From Streptomyces tsukubensis (GTDB lineage: Bacteria > Actinomycetota > Actinomycetes > Streptomycetales > Streptomycetaceae): a stretch of 64,000 nt of DNA. The stretch lies in assembly GCF_009296025.1 (NCBI RefSeq), contig NZ_CP045178.1, forward strand, positions 3,410,001-3,474,000, written 5' to 3'. The stretch's first letter is position 1. Every line of letters starts with the position of its first letter. Under the pieces are notes generated by a model that was given only the letters and a program-made list of their open reading frames with translations, was not told where the DNA came from and searched no databases. Below, in pieces: positions 37,555 through 49,579 of the stretch. Made by a program: the position numbers and the translations under genes.

Positions 37555-38493
37555 CTACCGCCCAGCGCGCTCCACACCGTCGGCCGCACCCTTGGCCGAG
37601 CCGTCCGCCGCACCCTTGGCCGCACTCCTGGCCGCGCCCTTGGCCGCGTTCTTGTCCGCCACGACCGCGTCGAACACCTCGCGCTTGGGCAGCCCCACCT
37701 CGGCGGCGACCGCCGCGATGGCCTCCTTGCGCCGCTCGCCCGCCTCCTCGCGCACCCGCACCCTGCGTACCAGTTCCCCGGCGTCCAGCTCCCCAGGATC
37801 CGGGGCGGGCGCGCCTTCGACGACGACGGTGATCTCGCCGCGTACGCCTTCCTCGGCCCAGGAGGCGAGTTCGGCCAGCGGCCCCCGCTTGACCTCCTCG
37901 TACGTCTTGGTCAGCTCGCGGCAGACGGCGGCCCGCCGCTCGGGGCCGAAGACCTCCGCCATCGCGGCGAGGGTGTCGTCCAGTCGGTGCGGGGCCTCGA
38001 AGTAGACAAGGGTGCGTCGCTCCCCCGCGACCTCGGTCAGGCGGGTCCTGCGCTCGCCGCCTTTGCGGGGCAGGAATCCCTCGAAGCAGAAACGGTCGAC
38101 GGGCAGCCCGGAGAGGGCGAGGGCGGTCAGGACGGCGGAGGGTCCGGGGACGGCGGTGACCTTGATGTCCCGCTCGACGGCCGCGGCCACCAGCCGGTAG
38201 CCGGGGTCGGAGACGGACGGCATTCCGGCGTCGGTCACCAGCAGGATCCGGGCTCCTCCCGCCAGGGCCTCGGCCAGTTCGGGGGTGCGGGCGGTCTCGT
38301 TGCCCTCGAAGTAGGAGACGATCCTCCCGCCCGGCTGTACCCCCAGCGACTGGGTGAGCCTGCGCAGGCGGCGGGTGTCCTCGGCCGCGACGATGTCGGC
38401 CGACTCCAGTTCCGCGGCGAGCCGCGGCGGTGCGTCGGCCACGTCGCCGATGGGGGTGCCTGCGAGGACGAGGATTCCGGGCGTTGCTGTCAC
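37555..38493 (-). CDS. rsmI: 16S rRNA 2'-O-ribose C1402 methyltransferase
   Basis: 312 aa, GTG start at 38493. It methylates the ribose of C1402 in 16S rRNA. The tetrapyrrole-methylase fold is clear: ILVLAGTPIGDVADAPPRL, ADIVAAEDTRRLRRL, SYFEGNE, LLVTDAGMPSVSDPGYRLV, VPGPSAVLTALALSG and FYEAP-like YFEAPHR. The C-terminus ends with Lys/Ala/Gly repeats (AAKGAARSAAKGAADG), a basic tail common but variable in actinobacteria. Divergent from pmt with a 152-bp gap. Confidence 0.96.
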   Translation of the reverse strand: MTATPGILVLAGTPIGDVADAPPRLAAELESADIVAAEDTRRLRRLTQSLGVQPGGRIVSYFEGNETARTPELAEALAGGARILLVTDAGMPSVSDPGYRLVAAAVERDIKVTAVPGPSAVLTALALSGLPVDRFCFEGFLPRKGGERRTRLTEVAGERRTLVYFEAPHRLDDTLAAMAEVFGPERRAAVCRELTKTYEEVKRGPLAELASWAEEGVRGEITVVVEGAPAPDPGELDAGELVRRVRVREEAGERRKEAIAAVAAEVGLPKREVFDAVVADKNAAKGAARSAAKGAADGSAKGAADGVERAGR

Positions 38494-38645
38494 CCGCCCA
38501 TCCTCGCAGGGGCGGCGGGCCCTCCGCCCGGCGCGGGCTGCCTGAGCGGGTGCCGCGGGCGGGTCCCGTGGGGTGGGCGGGGCCCGACCGGCCAGTCGGG
38601 GACGGGCGGCGGGACTCCCACAGACGCGTTCCCTACGATGACCCG

Positions 38646-40388
38646 GTGACCAGTACCGCGTCCTCGACCGACGCCCGCAAGGACCGGGCCGCCGATCCGC
38701 GCCGTCCGACGTGGCAGGGGCGGCTGCGCCGGTTCGGCTACACGGCGAAACCGGGGCCGGACGTCCGCGACCGGCTGGTACCGCCGTACGCCGGCCCCTC
38801 GGAGCCGCGTCTGTGGACCTCGCTCGGTGTGCCGGAGCCGGTCGCGCGGGCGCTGGTGCGAGGCGCCGGGTGGATCGGGCCGCTGATCATCACGCTGATC
38901 GCCGCCGTGACCCGGTTCTGGAACCTGGGCTCTCCCAAGGCGGTCATATTCGACGAGACGTACTACGCGAAGGACGCCTGGGCCCTGATCCACCGGGGTT
39001 TCGAGGTCAACTGGCCGAAGAACGCGAACGACCTGATCCTGTCTGCCCCGTCGTCGGTGAAGATCCCGACGGAGGCGGCGTACGTGGTGCATCCGCCTGT
39101 CGGGAAGTACGTCATCGGGATCGGTGAGTGGCTGTTCGGGCTCACGCCGTTCGGCTGGCGGTTCATGACGGCGCTGCTCGGCACGTTGTCGGTGCTGATG
39201 CTGTGCAGGATCGGGCGGCGGCTGTTCCGGTCGAATCTTCTCGGCTGTCTGGCGGGGGCGCTGCTCACCGTCGACGGCATGCACTTCGTGATGGCCCGCA
39301 CCGCGCTGCTCGACGGCGTGCTGATGTTCTTCGTACTGGCCGCGTTCGGCTGTCTGCTGATCGACAGGGACAAGGCGCGGGCGAGACTGGCGGCGGCGCT
39401 GCCCGAGGGGCCGGACGGCCGGGTGCGGCCCGACGCGGAGGTCGCGGAGGCGCTGCGCCTGGGGTGGCGGCCCTGGCGGCTCGCGGGCGGCCTGTTCCTC
39501 GGCCTCTCCTTCGCCACGAAGTGGAACGGGCTGTACATCCTCGCCGCGTTCGCCGTGATGTCGGTGTTGTGGGACGTCGGCGCGCGCCGGGTGGCCGGGG
39601 CGCGGCAGCCGTATACGACGGTGCTCAAGCGGGACCTCGTACCCGCGTTCGTCTCGACGGTGCCGGTGGCGGTCGCCACCTACGTCGTCTCCTGGACCGC
39701 CTGGATCCTCTCGCCCGACAACGGGCGGGGCGGCTATCTGCGGGACTGGGCGGTGACCGCGGGGCGCGGCGGCAGCTGGACCTGGCTCCCCGACTGGGTA
39801 CGCAGCCTCTGGCACTACGAGCACGAGGTCTACGACTTCCACGTGGGCCTCACCTCGGGCCACCGCTACCAGTCGAACCCGTGGAGCTGGATCGTCGACG
39901 GCAGGCCGGTCTCGTACTTCTACGAGTCACCGACCCCTGGCAAGGACGGCTGTCCCTCGGGCGCGGGCGAGAAGTGCGCACGCGAGGTGCTGGCGCTCGG
40001 CACACCCGCCCTGTGGTGGGCCGCCGGCTTCGCCCTCGCGTACCTGCTGTGGCGCTGGGCGCTGCGCAGGGACTGGCGTGCGGGCGCGATCCTGTGCGGT
40101 GTCGCGGCCGGCTACGTGCCCTGGTTCATGTACCAGGAACGGACGATCTTCCTCTTCTACTCGGTCGTCTTCGTACCGTTCCTGTGTCTCGCGGTGGCGA
40201 TGCTGATCGGCGCGATCCTCGGCCCACCGGGCTCCACGGAACGTCGCCGGGTGGCGGGCGCGGCCGGGGCGGGCGTACTGGTGCTGCTGGTCGTCTGGAA
40301 CTTCATCTACTTCTGGCCGGTCTACACGGGCACGGCGATTCCGGTGAGCGACTGGCAGGACCGGATGTGGTTCGACACGTGGGTGTAG
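38646..40388 (+). CDS. pmt: Protein O-mannosyltransferase (PMT, GT39)
   Basis: 580 aa with GTG start. It transfers mannose from polyprenyl-phosphate mannose to Ser/Thr of exported proteins in the membrane. The first external loop carries the catalytic DE pair (VIFDETYYAKDAWA), then HPPVGKYVIGIGE; about ten membrane helices follow, with the conserved YTGTAIPVSDWQDRMWF ending. In S. coelicolor the orthologue is needed for phage phiC31 infection and for normal antibiotic susceptibility. The stop codon lies in the first copy of an 18-bp tandem repeat (FDTWV-stop-FDTWVQ). Divergent from rsmI. Confidence 0.97.
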   Translation: MTSTASSTDARKDRAADPRRPTWQGRLRRFGYTAKPGPDVRDRLVPPYAGPSEPRLWTSLGVPEPVARALVRGAGWIGPLIITLIAAVTRFWNLGSPKAVIFDETYYAKDAWALIHRGFEVNWPKNANDLILSAPSSVKIPTEAAYVVHPPVGKYVIGIGEWLFGLTPFGWRFMTALLGTLSVLMLCRIGRRLFRSNLLGCLAGALLTVDGMHFVMARTALLDGVLMFFVLAAFGCLLIDRDKARARLAAALPEGPDGRVRPDAEVAEALRLGWRPWRLAGGLFLGLSFATKWNGLYILAAFAVMSVLWDVGARRVAGARQPYTTVLKRDLVPAFVSTVPVAVATYVVSWTAWILSPDNGRGGYLRDWAVTAGRGGSWTWLPDWVRSLWHYEHEVYDFHVGLTSGHRYQSNPWSWIVDGRPVSYFYESPTPGKDGCPSGAGEKCAREVLALGTPALWWAAGFALAYLLWRWALRRDWRAGAILCGVAAGYVPWFMYQERTIFLFYSVVFVPFLCLAVAMLIGAILGPPGSTERRRVAGAAGAGVLVLLVVWNFIYFWPVYTGTAIPVSDWQDRMWFDTWV

Positions 40389-40423
40389 TTCGACACGTGG
40401 GTGCAGTTCGACACTGGGTGCAG
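40371..40423. repeat. 18-bp repeat spanning the pmt stop codon
   Basis: Units TTCGACACGTGGGTGTAG (40371-40388) and TTCGACACGTGGGTGCAG (40389-40406) differ by one base, the T/C that decides stop versus Gln. A third unit at 40407-40423 has lost one G. Confidence 0.95.
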
Positions 40424-40677
40424 TGCCCTCCGGTTCACTCGGCCCTCCCGTCGGGAGTCGTCATGTCGGCATCGGACAACGCGTCCGCCGCCGCGGGGTC
40501 CCTCCACGCGTTGCCAGTGAGGTGCATGTGTGGTGAAGGGAACCGTTCCGGTCCCGTAACGAAGGCCCTACCACCTATTGACCGCCCGTAAAGTGCTGAT
40601 CACACAACTTCACGGACGCGAAGCCCGAATCCAGGGGGGCGGCGATGTCGTGGGACCTCTGGGGAGGGGGACGTGCC

Positions 40678-42303
40678 ATGCGCACAGGCGTAAAGGTCGG
40701 AGTGATCGGCGGGGTCATCGCCGTCGTGGTGGGGGGCGGCGGCTACGGCGCGTACAACGTGCTGGACGCCGTCAACAGCGGGAGTTCCACTTCGGACACC
40801 GCGAGTTCCGGCGCGGGCCGTACCGGGCCGGTCTCGGCCGACGAGGTCCAGGAGACGTCGAAGGCCTTCTTCGCCGCCTGGTCGAAGGGCAAGTCCGACG
40901 CCGCCGCACACCTCACCGACAACGCCACCAAGGCGGAGCCGTCGCTCTCCGCCTTCTCCGGCGCCGCGCACATCACGAAGGCGCGGATCACTCCCGGCGA
41001 GACGCAGGGCGAGACGGTTCCCTTCTCGGTCTCCGCCACCGTGTCGTACGACGGGAAGCACAAGCCCCTCTCGTACCGCTCGGAGTTGACCGTGGTGCGC
41101 CCGGCGGCCGGCGGGCGGGCCGTGGTCAAGTGGGAGCCCACCGTCGTCCACCCGAAACTCGGCAAGGGCGACTGGCTGAAGGCGGGTGTGGCGGAGGCAC
41201 CGACCGTCGAGGCCGTGGACCGTGACGGCCGCCCGCTCGACGTGAAGAAGTACCCCTCGCTCGCCCCGGTCCTCGACACGCTGCGCGAACGGTACGCGGT
41301 GAAGGCGGGCGGCACACCGGGCATCGAACTGTCGGTCGTGCACGCCGACGAGCGTGCCCCCGAAACGCTGGTCACCCTCTCCGAGGGCAAGCCGGGGAAG
41401 GTCAGGACGACGCTCAGCGCGTCCGCCCAGGCCGCCGCGGAACAGGCCGTCGCCCAGTACGGCCAGTCGTCCGTGGTGGCGGAGAAGCCCAGCACCGGGG
41501 AGATCCTGGCCGTCGCCAACCACAGGAACGACAACTTCAACGCCGCTTTCCTCGGCAGGCTCGCGCCCGGTTCGACCATGAAGATGGTCACGGCCGCCAT
41601 GCTCATCGACAAGGGGCTGGTCTCCGCCGACAGCAAGGCACCGTGCCCGGCGACCGCCACCTGGCAGAGCCAGACTTTCCACAACCTCGCCGGCATGGCG
41701 CCCGACGAGAACGCCACACTGGCGAGCAGCTTCGCCCGCTCCTGCAACACGACGTTCGTGAAGATGGCCGACGACGTGGAGGTGGACGATCTGACCCGCG
41801 AGGCCGAGGACAACTTCGGTCTCGGCAAGAACTGGAAGACCGGGATCGTCTCCTTCGACGGCCGCGTTCCCGCCACCGGCGGACCCGACACGGCGGCGAG
41901 CCTGATCGGTCAGGGGCAGGTGCAGATGAACCCGCTGAACCTCGTCTCCGTCACGTCCACCGTGCGGGCGGGCTCGTTCCGTCAGCCGGTACTCGTGCCG
42001 CAGTCCCTCGACGGCAGGAAGCTGGCGAAGGCCAAGGGGCTGAGTTCGAAGGCCGCCGGACAGGTACGGCAGATGATGAACCGCACCGCGACCAGCGGTA
42101 CGGGCGCGCCGGCGATGGCCGGTCTCGGCGGCGACATCGGCGCGAAGACGGGTTCGGCGGAGGTCGACGGCCAGCAGAAGGCGAACAGTTGGTTCGCCGG
42201 ATACCGGGACGATGTCGCAGCGGCGGCGATGGCCCAGGAGGGCGGCCACGGCGGCGACACGGCAGGGCCGATCGTGGCGGCGGTGCTGCGGGCGGGGCGC
42301 TGA
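40678..42303 (+). CDS. Penicillin-binding protein with NTF2-like N-terminal domain (first copy)
   Basis: 541 aa, ATG 6 bases after GGGGAGGGGGA. One membrane anchor (about 7-27), an NTF2/MecA-N-like domain (55-160), a linking domain, and the transpeptidase (255-541). Active-site motifs are complete: S299-T-M-K302 in PGSTMKM, SCN in ARSCNTTF and K490-T-G in AKTGSAEV. It should cross-link peptidoglycan outside the membrane and is beta-lactam binding. A close paralogue follows 178 bp later; orthologues of both are, as I recall, SCO3156 and SCO3157 in S. coelicolor and lie near ssgE, suggesting work in septation or sporulation. Confidence 0.95.
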   Translation: MRTGVKVGVIGGVIAVVVGGGGYGAYNVLDAVNSGSSTSDTASSGAGRTGPVSADEVQETSKAFFAAWSKGKSDAAAHLTDNATKAEPSLSAFSGAAHITKARITPGETQGETVPFSVSATVSYDGKHKPLSYRSELTVVRPAAGGRAVVKWEPTVVHPKLGKGDWLKAGVAEAPTVEAVDRDGRPLDVKKYPSLAPVLDTLRERYAVKAGGTPGIELSVVHADERAPETLVTLSEGKPGKVRTTLSASAQAAAEQAVAQYGQSSVVAEKPSTGEILAVANHRNDNFNAAFLGRLAPGSTMKMVTAAMLIDKGLVSADSKAPCPATATWQSQTFHNLAGMAPDENATLASSFARSCNTTFVKMADDVEVDDLTREAEDNFGLGKNWKTGIVSFDGRVPATGGPDTAASLIGQGQVQMNPLNLVSVTSTVRAGSFRQPVLVPQSLDGRKLAKAKGLSSKAAGQVRQMMNRTATSGTGAPAMAGLGGDIGAKTGSAEVDGQQKANSWFAGYRDDVAAAAMAQEGGHGGDTAGPIVAAVLRAGR

Positions 42304-42358
42304 GGGCGCCGGGCAGAAGGCGCCGGGCAGAAGGCGCCGGGCAAAGGGCGCCGGGCAG
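42303..42358. repeat. 14-bp tandem repeat between the two penicillin-binding protein genes
   Basis: Four units (a(g/a)ggcgccgggca(g/a)) run without gaps from the last base of the first gene's stop codon. Their GC-rich ggcgcc core is self-complementary. Confidence 0.93.
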
Positions 42359-42481
42359 AGGGCTCACGCCCCCCACGGACAAACCGCACGCCGGGGCGGC
42401 TCCCCCACCGGAATTCGTCTCTCCGCGCGCCCCCTATGGTGGGGTTCCGGTGGGGAACCGGGGGGGAAAGGTGGAGGACTT

Positions 42482-44245
42482 GTGGGCAAGAGAAGGCGTG
42501 CGCCGGGCGGCGGGAAGAGGAACCCGGCCGTGCTGGGAAGTGTCCTCGCCGTCGTGGTCGCCGGGGCCGGATTCGGCGGATACAGCCTCCTCTCCGGGGG
42601 TCAGGACGACGGTCACTCCGGCTCCTCCACCGCTCAGCGGCAGGTCAAGAAGGGGCCGCCGACCACCGTTGAGATCCGCAGGGCCTCGCACGGCTTTCTC
42701 ACCGCCTGGCAGAAGGGCGACCGGGCGAAAGCGGCGAAGTACACCGACGACGCGGGCGCGGCCCGCGCGGCGCTGGCCGGGTACACGAAGGACGCGCACC
42801 TGACGGATGTGAAGGTCGTTCCCGGCAAGGCGCGCGGCGCCGAAGTGCCGTACTCCGTGACGGCGACCGTCGCGTACAAGGGCAAGAGGAAGCCTTTCGC
42901 GTACAGCTCGGCGCTGACCGTGGTCCGCCGGGCGGAGGACGGCAGGCCGCTGGTCGGCTGGCACCCTTCTGTCGTCCACCCGGACCTGAAGCAGGGCGAG
43001 ACGCTGCGCACGGGCGAGGCGGGCACGCCGCCGATCCGCGCGGTGGACAGGGACGGCGCGGAACTCACGGCGCGCGCCCACCCGTCGCTGGCAGCCGTCC
43101 TCGACGACCTGCGGGACCGGTTCGGCGAGAAGGCGGGCGGCACGGCAGGCGCCGAGCTGTACATCGCACGCAAGGGGTCGAAGGAGGCGGGGAAGGGCGG
43201 GGGCGCCGGGGACGACGCCAAGTCGGGCGCCGCGTCGGACACCCGCTCCGGCTCCGATTCCGGGGGCGGCGACGGGGAAGGGCCCGACCCGCGCCCCGGC
43301 AAGACCCTCTTAAAACTCTCCGACGGCACCCCGGGCAGGCTCAGGACGACCATCAGCGCCCCCGTGCAGGCGGCGGCCGAGAAACAGGCGGCCAAGAGCC
43401 CCCGTACGTCGATCGTCTCGGTCAAACCGAGCACGGGTGAGGTGCTCGGCTTCGCCAACTCCGCGCCCGGCGGCTTCAACACCGCGCTCCAGGGGTCGAT
43501 CGCGCCCGGCTCCACGATGAAGATCGTCACGGGCTCGTTGCTGCTGGAGAAGGGGCTCGCGGGGTACGACAAGCCGCATCCCTGCCCCAAGTACGCCTCT
43601 TACGGCGGCTGGAAGTTCCAGAACGTGGAGAAGTTCCAGATCAAGAGCGGCACGTTCCGCGACAGCTTCGGGGCCTCCTGCAACACGGCGTTCATCACCC
43701 AGGCGAAGAAGCTCGGGGACGACGACCTGACCAAGCAGGCACAGGAGGTTTTCGGCCTCGGCCGTGACAACTGGTCGATCGGCGTGCCGACCTTCGACGG
43801 CGCGGTACCCGTGCAGCGGGACGCGGCGAAGGCGGCCTCACTGATCGGACAGGGCGGGGTCAGGATGAACCCGCTCAACATGGCGTCGGTCATCGCGACC
43901 GCGAAGACGGGCACCTTCAGGCAGCCGTACCTCGTCGCCCCCTCGGTCGACGGCCGCACTCTCGCGAAGGCCCCCCGCGCACTCTCCGGCTCCGCACAGC
44001 GGCAGCTCCGCAGGCTGCTCACCTACACGGCCACGTCGGGTTCGGGCGCGGAGCCGATGGCGGGGCTGGGCTCGGACATCGGAGCGAAGACGGGTTCGGC
44101 GGAGGTCGACAACCAGAAGAAGCCCAACGGCTGGTTCACGGCCTGGCACGGCGACACCGCGGCGGCGGCCGTCGTCCAGCAGGGCGGCAGGGGCGGCGCT
44201 TCGGCGGGGCCCGTGGTGCGGGCGGTGTTGCTCGCGGGAGGGTGA
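42482..44245 (+). CDS. Penicillin-binding protein with NTF2-like N-terminal domain (second copy), with a TTA codon
   Basis: 587 aa, GTG start 6 bases after GTGGAGGAC. Same domain order as the copy before it: membrane anchor (about 15-35), NTF2-like region (55-160), transpeptidase (300-587) with S344-T-M-K347, SCN in GASCNTAF and K536-T-G. A Gly/Asp/Ser insert (about 235-272) separates the domains. A TTA leucine codon at 43310-43312 (residue 277) means translation probably needs the bldA tRNA, so expression is expected late, during aerial growth or sporulation. The first copy has no TTA. Stop is 89 bp before the YbaK gene. Confidence 0.95.
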   Translation: MGKRRRAPGGGKRNPAVLGSVLAVVVAGAGFGGYSLLSGGQDDGHSGSSTAQRQVKKGPPTTVEIRRASHGFLTAWQKGDRAKAAKYTDDAGAARAALAGYTKDAHLTDVKVVPGKARGAEVPYSVTATVAYKGKRKPFAYSSALTVVRRAEDGRPLVGWHPSVVHPDLKQGETLRTGEAGTPPIRAVDRDGAELTARAHPSLAAVLDDLRDRFGEKAGGTAGAELYIARKGSKEAGKGGGAGDDAKSGAASDTRSGSDSGGGDGEGPDPRPGKTLLKLSDGTPGRLRTTISAPVQAAAEKQAAKSPRTSIVSVKPSTGEVLGFANSAPGGFNTALQGSIAPGSTMKIVTGSLLLEKGLAGYDKPHPCPKYASYGGWKFQNVEKFQIKSGTFRDSFGASCNTAFITQAKKLGDDDLTKQAQEVFGLGRDNWSIGVPTFDGAVPVQRDAAKAASLIGQGGVRMNPLNMASVIATAKTGTFRQPYLVAPSVDGRTLAKAPRALSGSAQRQLRRLLTYTATSGSGAEPMAGLGSDIGAKTGSAEVDNQKKPNGWFTAWHGDTAAAAVVQQGGRGGASAGPVVRAVLLAGG

Positions 44246-44334
44246 GGCGGGAGAGCCGGCTGGACGGGGCGCCCGCAGGCGTGGCCGCAGCGCAGCGCTG
44301 TCCACTCGCGAGGCCAGAACGTTACCGTGCCCGT

Positions 44335-44913
44335 ATGACCATTGAAGGACCGGAGACAAAAGCGGCACAGACCGTCCACCCGCGCTTCGCGCAGGCCCTC
44401 GAAGAACTCGGGCTCGTCTCCCTCACGGCTGACGTCCGCCGCTTTCCCGAGGCCACTCGGACCGCCCAGGAAGCCGCTGCGGCTGTCGGTTGTGAATTGA
44501 GCGCCATCGTCAAGTCGCTGATCTTCACCGCCGAGCTGCCCGGCGCGGATACGGACAATGCTGGTACGGACAACGCGGGGACGGAAAACGCGGGGACGGA
44601 CGTGCCCGTGCTCGTGCTGATGGACGGGGCCTCGCGCGTCGATGTCGAGCGGGTACGGGCGGAGTTGGGGGCGGCCAAGGTCCGCAGGGCCAAGGCCGAA
44701 TTCGTACGGGAGACGACGGGGTTCGCCATCGGCGGGGTGCCGCCGTTCGGGCACCGTACGAAGACCCTGGTCCTCGCCGACAAGGGGCTTCTCGACCACC
44801 CGGTGGTGTGGGCCGCGGCCGGTACACCCCACGCGGTCTTTCCGATGGAGCCCGCCGCGTTGATCGCCCACGCCGGGGGGTCGTTGGTGGATGTGCGCGA
44901 GGGCGCCCAGTAA
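44335..44913 (+). CDS. YbaK/EbsC-domain aminoacyl-tRNA deacylase-like protein
   Basis: 192 aa from the ATG at 44335. The fold removes mischarged amino acids from tRNA, and members act as free trans-editing factors. Motifs seen: AAAAVGCELSAIVKSLIF with the catalytic-site Lys, GASRVDVERVRAELGA, ETTGFAIGGVPPFGH and HPVVWAAAGTPHAVFPM. After residue 66 a 15-bp tandem repeat adds the segment TDNAGTDNAGTENAGTD between two strands of the fold, which relatives lack; it must loop out. Substrate specificity (Pro, Cys, Ala) is not fixed. Confidence 0.92.
   Translation: MTIEGPETKAAQTVHPRFAQALEELGLVSLTADVRRFPEATRTAQEAAAAVGCELSAIVKSLIFTAELPGADTDNAGTDNAGTENAGTDVPVLVLMDGASRVDVERVRAELGAAKVRRAKAEFVRETTGFAIGGVPPFGHRTKTLVLADKGLLDHPVVWAAAGTPHAVFPMEPAALIAHAGGSLVDVREGAQ
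44551..44601. repeat. 15-bp in-frame repeat in the YbaK-domain gene
   Basis: Three full units from 44551, 44566 and 44581 (acgga(c/a)aa(t/c)gc(t/g)gg(t/g)) and a partial fourth. Each encodes T-D/E-N-A-G. Confidence 0.94.
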
Positions 44914-45072
44914 CACCCTCGGTGGTCGGCGCCGTACTGCCGGCCGCGCCGGGCCTGTCAGCGGGCCGCGCGGCCGGGCGGCCCGCTGGACGGTCCGTCA
45001 TGCGACCCACGTTGCTGTTATCAGCCTGTGTGCCGCCTGAGTATTGCGGGTGATGTTCGTTACTGTTATTTC

Positions 45073-48908
<3,836 letters not shown>

Positions 48909-48944
48909 CGGCGGTGGTGGTGCGGGCGGGGGCCGGCCGGTCCC

Positions 48945-48980
48945 CGCCCCGTCACCCGCCCCGTCACCCGCCCCGTCACC
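48945..48980. repeat. 12-bp tandem repeat after the beta-galactosidase gene
   Basis: Three perfect cgccccgtcacc units and a fourth diverged one (48981-48992). The stop codon of the small minus-strand gene lies in this repeat. Confidence 0.93.
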
Positions 48981-49242
48981 CGCCCCGCGACGCCGGGCAA
49001 GTGCTGGGCGGTTCCCGGCCTTCGGGCCACGCCACCCGGTCGAAGGAGATCCTGTCGCCCTCCTTCCACTCCGGGAGAAGGCGCATCGGGTGCACGGCCG
49101 TGTCGAAGACGTTGCCGTTGTTGTCCTGCCATATCCAGCCGGTGGTGCCGTGAACCTTGTCGACGCTCTTCGGACGCGCCAAGGGATCGCGTCGCGAGGG
49201 AACCGCCCTCGTTTTTCTTCCTTCACCGCCCTCTCGGGTCAA
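48976..49242 (-). CDS. Small protein with cold-shock-domain-like features, uncertain
   Basis: 88 aa from the TTG at 49242, or 68 aa from TTG 49182; neither has a good Shine-Dalgarno. The conserved-looking part reads VDKVHGTTGWIWQDNNGNVFDTAV and then PEWKEGDRISFDRVAWPEG. This resembles a cold-shock/OB strand pattern (GWI...VF...EGDRVSF), but the RNA-binding aromatic motifs are not typical. Composition is unlike a chance frame: it has many Asp, Trp, Asn and Lys residues. It is convergent with the beta-galactosidase gene. Function unknown; it could be a decayed gene. Confidence 0.45.
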   Translation of the reverse strand: MTREGGEGRKTRAVPSRRDPLARPKSVDKVHGTTGWIWQDNNGNVFDTAVHPMRLLPEWKEGDRISFDRVAWPEGREPPSTCPASRGG

Positions 49243-49579
49243 CGGTGTTCACCATGCTCACTCTCACGTGCCTCCGCATTCATCGGGGCGGCCGGGCTGA
49301 CGGGCGGGCGATACATATCAGCGACAGCGGTCATCACTGCCCGAGTTGGTGGGCCGTACCCCACCGGCCCGGCCCGTCGCGGTGCCGCTGAACCGTGCGA
49401 AGGCACGCGCGTTCCGTATCCGTAGCATCAATCACCCCGCTCTGTCCTGAGGTTGGTGGAGCCTGTGCGCGTGGGTCACGATGGTGCTTTCGTCTGCCGG
49501 TGAGCGGGGCGTACTGGCCGGGTGCCGCTCCTTCCGGCGGGCCCGCCCGTTCCGTAGTCCCCCACTGGGAGCGCTCCTC
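49243..49579. other. Control region before the phosphotransferase gene
   Basis: 337 bp without a credible gene. TAGCAT at 49422-49427 is a possible -10, but I see no matching -35. A GC-rich spacer with no repeats beyond short direct ones. Confidence 0.4.

Noticed and set aside
40600..42249. 549-codon minus-strand frame opposite the first penicillin-binding protein gene
   Set aside because: Shadow of a gene with all active-site motifs on the plus strand.
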